This document shows, piece by piece, positions 14,386 to 21,411 of a DNA stretch of 24,926 nt. The first letter of the stretch is position 1, and every line of letters starts with the position of its first letter. Source of the stretch: Methanoculleus marisnigri (GTDB lineage: Archaea > Halobacteriota > Methanomicrobia > Methanomicrobiales > Methanoculleaceae). The position numbers and the translations under genes were made by a program. The notes under the pieces are model-generated. The model did no database searches. It saw nothing but the letters and a program-made list of their open reading frames with translations, and was not told where the DNA came from. The stretch lies in assembly GCA_002503885.1 (NCBI GenBank), contig DASQ01000140.1, positions 1 to 24,926 of the forward strand, in the 5' to 3' direction.

Positions 14386-14417
14386 GGAAATTAAATTTCC
14401 ACTGGAAATGAAGGGGT
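14386..14417 (+). promoter_or_regulatory. ORB box overlapping a 15-bp palindrome
   Basis: TTTCCACTGGAAATGAAGGG followed by GT (14396-14417) matches the ORB consensus throughout, with the TTCCA-C-TGGAA dyad. GGAAATT-A-AATTTCC (14386-14400) is a perfect palindrome sharing its first five bases. With the minus-strand box 195 bp away it repeats the divergent arrangement of the main origin. Confidence 0.7.
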
Positions 14418-14755
14418 TCAGATTCCGATGGCAACCGCGCCGGAGACACTCTGCGGCAGCGAAGGTTGATATACGATGCCCGTTAACAGCCGGGAATGCG
14501 GAATATACGCGAATATTGTGGCGCAACGCCAGAGACACCTGCCGGCACTCCACACCTCCCGCGAGACCCGTCCAACCACAGGGGATGCCTCCAGTTGCCT
14601 GCGTCCCGGTGCCCACTCCCGGGGCGCGCAACAGCGCGAAGCGAGCGGTACGGGGACTGTCGGACCCCGGCTGCCTTTAAAGGGTCTGACCGCTCACCCG
14701 GTATCACATTGTAACGTTTATCACCCAGTATCACTCCATCCTACTTGATAGAACA

Positions 14756-15766
14756 ATGAGTTGTACCATTATCGTCGGCGGGTTCTTTGGTGACGAAGGG
14801 AAAGGAAAGATCGTAGCCCATATCGCTCACCAGGATAGACCATCCATCATCTCTCGGGGCGGCGTCGGTCCGAACGCAGGGCATACCGTCTGTATCGGAG
14901 AGAAGGAATACGGTGTCAGGATGGTCCCCTCGGGATTCGTCTACCCGGAAGCGGCCCTTATGGTCGGGAGCGGCGTACTCGTTGACCCCCGGGTCTTCCT
15001 GCGGGAGGTCGACTTGCTCGGCGTCCGGGACAGGACCTTTGTCGATGGGCGGTGCGGCGTCATCGAAGAGGACCACATCGCGCGGGACAAAGCGAGCGCG
15101 CACCTCAGGGATAAGATCGGGAGCACCGGGACCGGGTGCGGGCCGGCCAATTCGGATCGCGTTCTGCGGACATCCCGGCAGGCGAAAGATGTCCCGGAGC
15201 TGGCAGACTTTATCACCGATGTGGCCGAGGAGGTCAACTGCGCCCTGGATAAAGGTGAGGTGGTCCTCCTCGAGGGGACCCAGGGCTTCGGGATCTCGCT
15301 CTACTTCGGAACCTATCCATTCGTGACCAGCAAGGATACCTCCGCCTCGCAGATCGCCGCCGACAACGGCGTTGGCCCGACCCGGATCGACGACGTCATC
15401 GTCGTCTTCAAGGCCTATCCGACCCGTGTCGGTGAGGGGCCCTTCTCCACCGAGATGCCGGTGGAGCGGTCACACGAGCTCGGTATCGAGGAGTTCGGTA
15501 CTGTCACCCATCGCCAGCGCCGCATCGGCACCTGGGATGGGAAGATGGCCCGCTACTCGGCGATGATCAACGGGTGCACCCAGGCGGCGATCACCGGCAT
15601 CGACCGGATCGACCCGGCCTGTTTCGGCGCGACGGACTACAGTCAGCTGACCGCGAAGGCGAAGGACTTCATCGTTCAGGCCGAGAAGGACATCGGCAAG
15701 CCCGTCACCCTGATCTCGACGGGTCCCGAGATGTCCCAGATCATCGATCTCCGGGGCAGGCGATGA
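14756..15766 (+). CDS. purA: Adenylosuccinate synthetase
   Basis: A 336-residue GTP-dependent enzyme converting IMP and aspartate to adenylosuccinate in AMP synthesis. The GTP loop is GGFFGDEGKGK (GDEGKGK 12-18), followed by GGVGPNAGHTV (catalytic His), STGTGCGPANSDR, EGTQGFGISL and the substrate loop TVTHRQRRIGTWD. The short form (bacterial enzymes exceed 420 residues) is typical of methanogens. A TTTATC TATA candidate (about 14718-14723) gives a short leader. The stop overlaps the start of the Trm112-like gene (ATGA). Confidence 0.95.
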   Translation: MSCTIIVGGFFGDEGKGKIVAHIAHQDRPSIISRGGVGPNAGHTVCIGEKEYGVRMVPSGFVYPEAALMVGSGVLVDPRVFLREVDLLGVRDRTFVDGRCGVIEEDHIARDKASAHLRDKIGSTGTGCGPANSDRVLRTSRQAKDVPELADFITDVAEEVNCALDKGEVVLLEGTQGFGISLYFGTYPFVTSKDTSASQIAADNGVGPTRIDDVIVVFKAYPTRVGEGPFSTEMPVERSHELGIEEFGTVTHRQRRIGTWDGKMARYSAMINGCTQAAITGIDRIDPACFGATDYSQLTAKAKDFIVQAEKDIGKPVTLISTGPEMSQIIDLRGRR

Positions 15767-15948
15767 GACGGAACCTGATGGATATTCTCTGCTGCCCGGT
15801 CTGCAAGGGCGACCTCCTGCTGACGGTGACCGAAGAGAACGGTGAGGAGGTGCTGGAGGGCACCCTCCGGTGCGCGACCTGTTGTGTCGATTACCCTATC
15901 AGTGAAGGCATCCCGAACCTCCTTCCACAGACCGCCGGTGAGGACTGA
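15763..15948 (+). CDS. Trm112-like zinc protein
   Basis: A 61-residue protein of the Trm112/UPF0434 type: LMDILCCPVCKGDL (Cys10, Cys11, Cys14) and, after a short insert, LRCATCCVDYPISEGIPNLLP (Cys37, Cys40, Cys41). The CPxC...CxxC pair forms a small zinc ribbon, and the YPIxxGIPxLLP tail is diagnostic. In eukaryotes and archaea Trm112 binds and activates several SAM methyltransferases acting on tRNA, rRNA and release factor. It is translationally coupled to purA (4-bp overlap). The doubled cysteines (CC) in both motifs are slightly unusual. Confidence 0.85.
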   Translation: MRRNLMDILCCPVCKGDLLLTVTEENGEEVLEGTLRCATCCVDYPISEGIPNLLPQTAGED

Positions 15949-15956
15949 TCTCGTCG

Positions 15957-16481
15957 ATGTCGGAGATTCATCTCAACCGCCGGGGGATTAACACGATCGA
16001 GGTCCCGGACGTGGTCGAGGCGATGCCCGGGAGCGACCTCGCCCTCAGGCTCGTCAACCATGGCTCGCCGCTCCACATCACTCTCGCCTCAGCGAACTCC
16101 TCGACCTTCACCGGTTTTTTTCACGAGAACCTTTACGTGAACGGGACCGAGGAGTTCACCATCCCCATCCGGGAGGACGCCTACCCCGGGACCTTTAACG
16201 TGGAGGTCATCGCCGGGTACGGCGCCCGGAGAGCGGAGTTCCGGGTCGTCGTTCGGGAACGGGCGAAATCTGAGCTCGAGCCGGTTGAGTCCCCTCCGAC
16301 AGCGGCCGTCACGGGTGTCTCGTCTCGGTGGCGGCTCTCCGCTCCGGTCTTCGCCCTCATCGCCGCTGCCCTGGTCCTCTACGGGCTGTGGCTGGCCTAC
16401 CGGGTTGAGCTCTTTAACGCCGCTGCGTTTGCGGTGCTGCTCCTCGGGGTCATCTTCACATGGCTGCGGCAGCGGTCGTAA
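15957..16481 (+). CDS. Uncharacterised membrane protein with a beta-sandwich-like ectodomain
   Basis: A 174-residue protein in two parts. Residues 1-105 look like an immunoglobulin or cupredoxin-type beta domain (alternating hydrophobic strands; FTIPIREDAYPGTFNVEVIAG resembles the strand before a CARDB-like or archaeal sheath domain). Then come two hydrophobic helices, SAPVFALIAAALVLYGLWLAY and FNAAAFAVLLLGVIFTWL, ending LRQRS. No signal peptide precedes the beta domain, so topology is uncertain. It may correspond to an archaeal DUF7524-type family, but I am not sure. It lies between the Trm112-like gene (8-bp gap) and cbiB (22-bp overlap), so it is in the same operon. Confidence 0.7.
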   Translation: MSEIHLNRRGINTIEVPDVVEAMPGSDLALRLVNHGSPLHITLASANSSTFTGFFHENLYVNGTEEFTIPIREDAYPGTFNVEVIAGYGARRAEFRVVVRERAKSELEPVESPPTAAVTGVSSRWRLSAPVFALIAAALVLYGLWLAYRVELFNAAAFAVLLLGVIFTWLRQRS

Positions 16482-17380
16482 TCGCTGCGTCGCTGCTGGT
16501 GGATCGGCTCATCGGGGACCCGCATTCCCGGTATCATCCGGTGGCGGTCCTCGGCCGGTTCATCGGATGGTGGGGAGTTCCGGGCCGCTACCCGGCCCGC
16601 ATCCAGCGGGTGGCCGGGGTCGCGGGAACCGTCGCGACCGTGACGCTCTTTACCGTCCCCTTCCTCCTCGTCCAGCTCGCAGCCCCCTGGTACCTCTACC
16701 TCCTCCTCGCGCCCCTCCTCCTCAAGGCCTGTCTGGCCTGGCGCGCGCTCGAGGAGCATACCGTCGCCGTGGTACGGGCACTTGAGACCGGCAGCATCGA
16801 TGCGGGACGTTCACAGGTCGGGATGATGGTGAGCCGGGATACGGCGCGCCTCGAGCGCGAGCAGATCCTCTCGGCCGCTTACGAGTCGATGACCGAGAAC
16901 CTGGTGGACAGCATCATCTCTCCGCTCTTCTACTTCGGGCTCTTCGGCCTTGCCGGGGCGGCCGCTTTCCGGGTGGTCAACACTCTGGATGCAATGCTCG
17001 GCTACCGGGACGAGCGGCTCCGGATCGGGTGGTTCCCGGCACGCGCCGACGACGTCGCGAACTTCATCCCGGCCCGGATCACCGGCCTTATCCTGCTCGC
17101 CTACTTTGCAGCGAAGGGCCGGTTCGCCCCGGCCTACGCGGCGCTCCGCCGGGATCGAAAGAAGCGCCCCGGATTCAACGGCGGGATCCCGATGGCCGTC
17201 ATCGCCGGCGGCGTCGGGATCAGGCTTGAGAAGCCCGGCGTTTACACGATAGGGAACCCGGAGCGGACGCTTGCGGAGGCGGGCGCCGGGATCGTCCGTG
17301 CGGTCCGGGCGGCGACGATCATCTTCGCCCTGGCGGAGATCGTCGCACTATTTTTATTGTGGTCGGTGAGCTATACATAG
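16460..17380 (+). CDS. cbiB: Adenosylcobinamide-phosphate synthase CbiB/CobD
   Basis: A 306-residue integral membrane enzyme that attaches the aminopropanol(-phosphate) arm to adenosylcobyric acid in corrinoid synthesis, needed for methyl transfer in methanogens. Family marks: LLVDRLIGDPHSRYHPVAVLGRFIG at the N-terminus, MMVSRDTARLEREQILSAAYESMTENLVDSIISPLFY, FRVVNTLDAMLGYRDERLRIGWFPARADDVANFIPARIT, and the late YTIGNPERT. Several hydrophobic helices are visible. Its start lies 22 bp inside the previous gene and no other corrinoid gene is nearby. A TATA-like sequence for pdxS appears inside its last codons. Confidence 0.93.
   Translation: MAAAAVVIAASLLVDRLIGDPHSRYHPVAVLGRFIGWWGVPGRYPARIQRVAGVAGTVATVTLFTVPFLLVQLAAPWYLYLLLAPLLLKACLAWRALEEHTVAVVRALETGSIDAGRSQVGMMVSRDTARLEREQILSAAYESMTENLVDSIISPLFYFGLFGLAGAAAFRVVNTLDAMLGYRDERLRIGWFPARADDVANFIPARITGLILLAYFAAKGRFAPAYAALRRDRKKRPGFNGGIPMAVIAGGVGIRLEKPGVYTIGNPERTLAEAGAGIVRAVRAATIIFALAEIVALFLLWSVSYT
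17348..17357 (+). promoter_or_regulatory. Possible internal promoter for pdxS within the end of cbiB
   Basis: ATTTTTATTG lies inside the last codons of cbiB, about 30 bp before the pdxS ATG at 17386. That is the spacing expected for a nearly leaderless transcript. It is the only strongly A/T-rich patch in this part. Confidence 0.35.
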
Positions 17381-17385
17381 AAGTA

Positions 17386-18282
17386 ATGAAACTCGAGGAA
17401 CTGAGGTTTGGCACCGAGCTGATCAAGCGCGGCTTTGCATCGATGCAGAAGGGCGGCGTCATCATGGACGTGGTCAATGCAGAGCAGGCGCGGCTCGCCG
17501 AAGAGGCCGGCGCCGTCGCCGTTATGGCGCTTGAGAGAGTCCCTGCCGATATCAGAGCGGCCGGGGGCGTGGCCCGCATGGCCGACCCGCAGAAGATTGT
17601 CGAGATCATCGATGCGGTCTCCATCCCGGTGATGGGGAAGGCCCGGATCGGTCATTTCGTCGAGGCACAGATCCTGGAAGCGCTCGGTGTCGATATGATC
17701 GACGAGAGCGAGGTGCTGACCCCGGCGGACGAGCAGTTCCATATTGATAAGGCCGGATTTGGTGTCCCGTTCGTCTGCGGCGCCCGGAACCTCGGGGAGG
17801 CGCTGCGCCGGGTCAACGAGGGGGCTGCGATGATCCGGACGAAAGGCGAGGCCGGCACCGGCAACGTCGTGGAAGCGGTTCGCCACATGCGGGCGATCAT
17901 GGGCGGGATCCGGGCGCTGAAAGGTCTCTCCAGCCAGGAGCTCATCGACCGCGCCCGCGAGATCGAGGCACCTGCGGAACTCGTCATCGAGTGCGTGAAC
18001 CTCGGGCGGCTCCCGGTGGTGAACTTCTCGGCCGGCGGCATCGCGACGCCCGCCGACGCGGCCCTGATGATGCAACTTGGGGCCGACGGAGTCTTTGTCG
18101 GGTCGGGTATCTTCAAGTCCGCAAATCCCGGGATGACCGCCCGGGCGATCGTGGAGGCGGTGAACCACTACAATGAGCCGATGGTCATCGCCGAGGTGAG
18201 CAAAGGTCTTGGCGAGGCGATGAAAGGCCTCGATGTCCACCTGCTCCGCGAAGACGAGGTGTTGCAGACCCGTGGGCGTTAA
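17386..18282 (+). CDS. pdxS: Pyridoxal 5'-phosphate synthase subunit PdxS
   Basis: A 298-residue synthase subunit that makes PLP from ribose 5-phosphate, glyceraldehyde 3-phosphate and ammonia. Near-invariant blocks are present: FGTELIKRGFASMQKGGVIMDV, VMALERVPADIRAAGGVARM, IPVMGKARIGHFVEAQIL (catalytic Lys85), MIRTKGEAGTGNVVEAVRH (Lys153) and FSAGGIATPADAALMMQLG. The start is ATG 17386; an upstream in-frame GTG/ATG would overlap cbiB. It overlaps pdxT by 11 bp, and the two form the heteromeric synthase-glutaminase complex. The PLP made would serve enzymes such as the aminotransferase at 12.9 kb. Confidence 0.97.
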   Translation: MKLEELRFGTELIKRGFASMQKGGVIMDVVNAEQARLAEEAGAVAVMALERVPADIRAAGGVARMADPQKIVEIIDAVSIPVMGKARIGHFVEAQILEALGVDMIDESEVLTPADEQFHIDKAGFGVPFVCGARNLGEALRRVNEGAAMIRTKGEAGTGNVVEAVRHMRAIMGGIRALKGLSSQELIDRAREIEAPAELVIECVNLGRLPVVNFSAGGIATPADAALMMQLGADGVFVGSGIFKSANPGMTARAIVEAVNHYNEPMVIAEVSKGLGEAMKGLDVHLLREDEVLQTRGR

Positions 18283-18850
18283 GGTCGGTGTCCTCGCGCT
18301 CCAGGGCGACATCGCCGAGCATATTCTGGCGTTCCGCGAGGCTCTCGCGGACCGGCCGGGTTCAACGGTCATCCCGGTCCGGCACGTGGAGGACCTCCCG
18401 GGGCTCGACGCCCTCGCGATGCCGGGCGGCGAGTCCACCACCATCTCCCGGCTGATCGGGAAGAACGGGCTTTATGAGCCGCTCGCCGGGTTCGAGGGCG
18501 CGATATTTGCGACCTGCGCCGGGATGGTCCTCGTGGCTGACCGGGTGGACGATCCACGGGTGCGGACCCTGGGTCTCATCCCGATGCATGTAGCGAGGAA
18601 CGCCTTCGGGCGGCAGGTCGACTCCCGCGAGGCTCTTTTAGATGTAGCGGGGCTGACCGAACCCTTCCGGGCGATCTTCATCCGGGCCCCGGTGGCGACG
18701 GAAGTCGATCCCGGTGTCGAGGTGCTCGCCCGCATACCGGAGGGAATCGTGGCGGTCAAAAGCGGCCGGCACATGGCGTTCGCCTTCCACCCGGAGCTCG
18801 GCGGTGACCTGCGCCTGCACCGGATGTTCTTGGAGACCCTCGGGGTATAG
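18272..18850 (+). CDS. pdxT: PLP synthase glutaminase subunit PdxT
   Basis: A 192-residue class I glutamine amidotransferase that supplies ammonia to PdxS. It begins VGVKVGVLALQGDIAEH. ALAMPGGESTTISRLIG binds glutamine, the nucleophile is Cys82 in IFATCAGMVLVA, and the catalytic pair is His173 and Glu175 in AFAFHPELGGD. The GTG at 18272 is chosen because it gives the standard N-terminus and GAGGTG lies about 10 bp upstream. The coding region overlaps the end of pdxS. It ends 10 bp from the stop of the convergent arsR. Confidence 0.95.
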   Translation: MGVKVGVLALQGDIAEHILAFREALADRPGSTVIPVRHVEDLPGLDALAMPGGESTTISRLIGKNGLYEPLAGFEGAIFATCAGMVLVADRVDDPRVRTLGLIPMHVARNAFGRQVDSREALLDVAGLTEPFRAIFIRAPVATEVDPGVEVLARIPEGIVAVKSGRHMAFAFHPELGGDLRLHRMFLETLGV

Positions 18851-18860
18851 GACCCGGGAT

Positions 18861-19256
18861 TCACCCGGTTCTTCGACTTCCGGCGTCGCCTATCACCTGT
18901 CTTGCCCGGGCCGTGCCATCGGCGGTCAGCCGGTAGATGATCCAGTTTCCCTGCGCCTCGCCGGCGATCAGTCCCGTCTTCTTCAGGACGGAGAGATGAT
19001 AGGAGAGCTTCGAGTCCGCTATCCCGAGCACCGCCTTGATGACGCAGACACAGAGCGGCTGCACGGCAAGCATGGCGAGGATCTTGAGGCGGAGGGGGTC
19101 GGCGAGTGCGCGAAAAAGAGCACTCTCTCTTACCAGGAGATCGTCTCCCGGCAACTGCCCCGTCAGCCCTGCGATGCCCCCGCACCGGCAGAGCGACTCC
19201 TCGACCTCCGGCGGGAGGGGCAGCGTCTCTTCCCGGCACTCTCTCTTCTCCGTCAC
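18861..19256 (-). CDS. arsR: ArsR-type metalloregulatory repressor
   Basis: A 131-residue winged-helix repressor. ESALFRALADPLRLKILAML leads into the metal site PLCVCVI (Cys69, Cys71), the counterpart of ELCVCDL in As(III)-sensing ArsR. The recognition helix is DSKLSYHLSVLKKTGLI. A further pair, Cys23 and Cys25 in SLCRCGG, could add a third ligand. The GTG start at 19256 has GGAAG about 9 nt upstream; the frame stays open further but without sensible sequence. Divergent to the arsenic operon, it should bind the two TTCA-N8-TGAA sites (19274-19289, 19502-19517) and leave when arsenite binds. Confidence 0.9.
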   Translation of the reverse strand: MTEKRECREETLPLPPEVEESLCRCGGIAGLTGQLPGDDLLVRESALFRALADPLRLKILAMLAVQPLCVCVIKAVLGIADSKLSYHLSVLKKTGLIAGEAQGNWIIYRLTADGTARARQVIGDAGSRRTG

Positions 19257-19273
19257 TGCATCATCTTCCTGCT

Positions 19274-19289
19274 TCAAACTGATCTGAAA
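19274..19289. promoter_or_regulatory. ArsR operator candidate beside arsR
   Basis: TTCAAACTGATCTGAA has the same TTCA-N8-TGAA form as the perfect palindrome at 19502, with 12 of 16 bases shared. It lies 18 bp upstream of the arsR start codon, as expected for autoregulation. Confidence 0.55.
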
Positions 19290-19499
19290 TGAGACGGCAT
19301 ATACCTTTTCCGCACCTTCGTACGCTCCGTCGCCCGGCGTGTTTCGCTCCCGAGCGCGTGCCCTCTCGCACAGGAACCGGGAGCGATACCAGTCACCAAT
19401 CACCCCCGATGGGTCAGGCAGAGGTATTCCGGCAGGGCCGTCTTGCTGCATCCGACACCGGACACCACAACCTTTTTTTTACCTGAACTCGTACACATT
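19290..19499. other. Intergenic space between arsR and the arsenic operon
   Basis: No coding frame with support. A T8 run (about 19473-19480) precedes the main operator. The rest appears to be simple spacer between the two divergent promoters. Confidence 0.5.
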
Positions 19500-19519
19500 A
19501 ATTCAAATTAATTTGAATT
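19500..19519. promoter_or_regulatory. Perfect 20-bp palindrome, main ArsR operator
   Basis: AATTCAAATTAATTTGAATT is an exact palindrome over 20 bases, 32 bp before the permease ATG (19552). It probably overlaps the TATA box of the operon (ATTAATT), so bound ArsR would exclude TBP. ArsR-family operators commonly carry TTCAA/TTGAA half-sites. Confidence 0.75.
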
Positions 19520-19551
19520 GCTGGGCCCCGGTCTTCCAGTGAGGTACACGC

Positions 19552-20631
19552 ATGATCGACATACTCATCAACGCTCTCTCGACAGGGCTTGCCTCCGTGC
19601 TCGACTACCTCTCGGCGCACGTCCTCACCTGCCTGGTCCCGGCGTTCTTCATCGCCGGCGCCATCTCGGCCTTCGTCAAGAAGGATGCGATACTGAAGTA
19701 CTTCAGCCCGGACACGCCCAAATCGGTCTCCTACGGGATAGCATCGGTCTCGGGAACGATCCTCGCGGTCTGCAGCTGCACCATCCTCCCGATCTTTGCC
19801 GGGATCCTCAAGAAAGGGAGCGGCATCGGCCCGGCAACGACGTTCCTCTTTGCAGGCCCGGCCATCAACATCCTCGCCATCATCTACACCGCCAGGGTCC
19901 TCGGGTTCGACCTTGGGATAGCACGGGCGGTCTCTGCGGTCGTGCTCGCGATCGTCATCGGGCTTCTTATGGCGCTGATCTTCCGGTCGACCGATGTCGA
20001 GACGCTCAAGAAGAAGGCGATGGCGCCGAGCGTCGCCGGGGCGTGCGAGGAAGAGAAACCACGCTGGGTCACGCCTGCATTTTTCGCTCTCCTGGTCGGA
20101 GTGCTGGTCTTCGGCGCCTCGCCGCTCGAATGGGTGATCCGGCTCTCGATCGTCTACGTCCTGACCCTCGCGATCGCCGTCCTCCTCATCTACTACTACG
20201 ATAAGGACGAGGTGAGCGACTGGGGGCTCGAGACCTGGGATCTCACGAAGAAGATCTTTCCCATCCTGATCGGGGGAACGTTCCTCGTCGGGATCATCGC
20301 CTTCTTCCTCCCGCCCGAGACCTTCCAGCCCTACTTCGGGGACAACTCGCTCGGCGCGAACTTCCTCGCGGCGATCGTGGGGACGATCCTCTACATGCCG
20401 ACGCTGCTCGAGGTCCCGATCATCGGCACGACGTTCGGCTACACCACGGGGCACATGGCTGCAGGACCGGCGCTCGCCCTCCTGCTGGCCGGGCCGACGG
20501 CCAGCCTCCCCTCCGTCCTCGTCATCTCCCGTATTGTCGGGCTGAAGAAGACGGCTGCCTACACGGCGCTGGTGGTCACTTTCGCGACCATGGCCGGGTT
20601 TGTCTACGGCAACGGGATGCTGCTCATATAG
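19552..20631 (+). CDS. COG0701-family permease (ArsP/SO_0444-like), arsenic operon
   Basis: A 359-residue membrane protein with about 8-10 hydrophobic helices in two repeats. The signature AVCSCTILPIFAGILKKGSGIGPATTFLFAGPAIN (Cys74-Ser-Cys76) and a second half with MPTLLEVPIIGTTFGY...GPALALLLAGPTASLPS are those of the DUF318/COG0701 permeases. ArsP members export trivalent organoarsenicals; SO_0444-type members have been linked to Cu/Zn. The vicinal CSC pair would bind a thiophilic ion. GAGGT lies 6 bp before the ATG. It is the first gene of the operon after the ArsR operator, which supports an arsenic substrate; which species is unknown. Confidence 0.88.
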   Translation: MIDILINALSTGLASVLDYLSAHVLTCLVPAFFIAGAISAFVKKDAILKYFSPDTPKSVSYGIASVSGTILAVCSCTILPIFAGILKKGSGIGPATTFLFAGPAINILAIIYTARVLGFDLGIARAVSAVVLAIVIGLLMALIFRSTDVETLKKKAMAPSVAGACEEEKPRWVTPAFFALLVGVLVFGASPLEWVIRLSIVYVLTLAIAVLLIYYYDKDEVSDWGLETWDLTKKIFPILIGGTFLVGIIAFFLPPETFQPYFGDNSLGANFLAAIVGTILYMPTLLEVPIIGTTFGYTTGHMAAGPALALLLAGPTASLPSVLVISRIVGLKKTAAYTALVVTFATMAGFVYGNGMLLI

Positions 20632-20641
20632 GAGTGATCGT

Positions 20642-20911
20642 ATGGAGACGAAGAAGAGAGAGAAACCCTGCTGCGCCGCCGAAGCCCTGCGGCGCATTCG
20701 ACGGATCGAGGTCGGCGAGGTCGTCGTCGGGCTCGCGATGCTCGACGACGTCCTGGCCGACGTCATCAAGCGCGGCATCGCGGGCGTTACCGTGATCGGC
20801 GACGAACTGGCGAGACAGATAAAGATTTACAACTATATCCCGAAGGAGGCGGAGCCGCTCTACCGGGCGGCGCTCCTTTTAGCGTATCAGAACGAGGTGA
20901 AGAAACGATGA
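20642..20911 (+). CDS. Small unknown protein of the arsenic operon
   Basis: An 89-residue protein of unrecognised family. It has a Lys/Arg-rich start with a vicinal pair (METKKREKPCCAAEALRR, Cys10-Cys11), then VGEVVVGLAMLDDVLADVIKRG, VTVIGDELARQIKIYNYIP and a C-terminal helix. The pattern is that of a small alpha/beta, soluble protein with a possible As(III)-binding dithiol. The ATG at 20642 follows the permease stop by 10 bp and its end overlaps the next start by 4 bp, so it belongs to the operon. It could be a chaperone for metalloid transfer; that is inference. Confidence 0.7.
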   Translation: METKKREKPCCAAEALRRIRRIEVGEVVVGLAMLDDVLADVIKRGIAGVTVIGDELARQIKIYNYIPKEAEPLYRAALLLAYQNEVKKR

Positions 20912-21141
20912 AGGTTGAAGTGCTCGGAACCGGCTGCGCCAAATGCAAGCGGCTCGCAAAGAACGTAGAGACAGCGATCAAAGATCTTGGCATCGAGGCC
21001 GAACTCGTCAAGGTCGACGATATCACCGAGATCATGGACCGCGGCGTGATGCTGACCCCCGCCCTCGCCGTCGATGGGGAACTGAAGGTCTCCGGCCGGG
21101 TGGCCGACGTAAAAGAGATCAAGGAGATCCTGCAGGGGTAA
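20908..21141 (+). CDS. ArsE-like small thioredoxin-fold redox protein, copy 1
   Basis: A 77-residue mini-thioredoxin (redox-active disulfide protein 2 type). It starts MKVEVLGTGCAKCKRLAKNV, with the CxxC at Cys10 and Cys13, then IEAELVKVDDITEIMDRGVMLTPALAVDGELKVSG containing the cis-proline of a thioredoxin fold. Such proteins accompany ArsF and ArsG in systems reducing and exporting aromatic arsenicals, where the ArsE member is a reductase component. It overlaps the previous gene by 4 bp and has a paralogue directly downstream. Confidence 0.85.
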   Translation: MKVEVLGTGCAKCKRLAKNVETAIKDLGIEAELVKVDDITEIMDRGVMLTPALAVDGELKVSGRVADVKEIKEILQG

Positions 21142-21167
21142 GCCGCCCTTCCCCGCGCGGAGGAAGA

Positions 21168-21410
21168 ATGGTGCTGATAGAAGTATTCGGGACCGGCTGC
21201 GTCAAGTGCAAGCGGATGAACAAGAACGTCGAGATCGCAGTCAGGGATCTCAAAATAGATGCGGACATCCACAAGATCGAAGATCTCGATACGATGATCG
21301 AACGGGGGGTGATGCTGACGCCGGCGCTCTACGTCGACGGCGAGCCTAAAGTCGTCGGCCACGTCCCCTGTGTCGAGGATATCAAACAGATACTGCTCGG
21401 AGAGAAGTGA
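21168..21410 (+). CDS. ArsE-like small thioredoxin-fold redox protein, copy 2
   Basis: An 80-residue paralogue of the previous gene with MVLIEVFGTGCVKCKRMNKNV (Cys11, Cys14) and ERGVMLTPALYVDGEPKVVG. A third cysteine in GHVPCVEDIK, near the C-terminus, is absent from copy 1. GAGGAAG lies 2 bp upstream of the ATG. The pair may pass electrons in series or serve ArsC and ArsF separately. Confidence 0.85.
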   Translation: MVLIEVFGTGCVKCKRMNKNVEIAVRDLKIDADIHKIEDLDTMIERGVMLTPALYVDGEPKVVGHVPCVEDIKQILLGEK

Positions 21411-21411
21411 C

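Larger units (their letters stand above)
14073..14755. other. 683-bp gene-free region with two divergent ORBs and the purA promoter
   Basis: No credible gene; the open frames here lack family features or ribosome sites. At the left, ATAAAAA/TTTTTAT arms (14103-14118) form an AT-rich dyad. ORBs follow on the minus strand (14180-14201) and plus strand (14396-14417). GGAAATT-A-AATTTCC (14386-14400) overlaps the second box. Near purA, GTATCAC occurs at 14701-14707 and 14728-14734 on either side of a TTTATC TATA candidate. The unusual length beside a tight operon suggests a functional site, perhaps a second replication start zone. Confidence 0.6.

Noticed and set aside
7203..14417. Recurring 22-mers (TTCCACTGGAAA...GAAGGGG) that at first looked like CRISPR repeats
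   Set aside because: The copies are widely and irregularly spaced, on both strands, and match the archaeal ORB consensus beside orc1/cdc6; no spacer array or cas gene is present.
14147..14680. 177-residue open frame in the purA-upstream region
   Set aside because: Arg/Pro-rich composition, no ribosome site and no family pattern; it runs through both ORBs and the palindrome, which are better explained as non-coding.
19498..20778. 426-residue minus-strand open frame over the permease
   Set aside because: Composed mostly of Asp/Glu/Arg/Gly typical of the antisense of a membrane protein gene; the + strand gene has clear transmembrane and CSC motifs.
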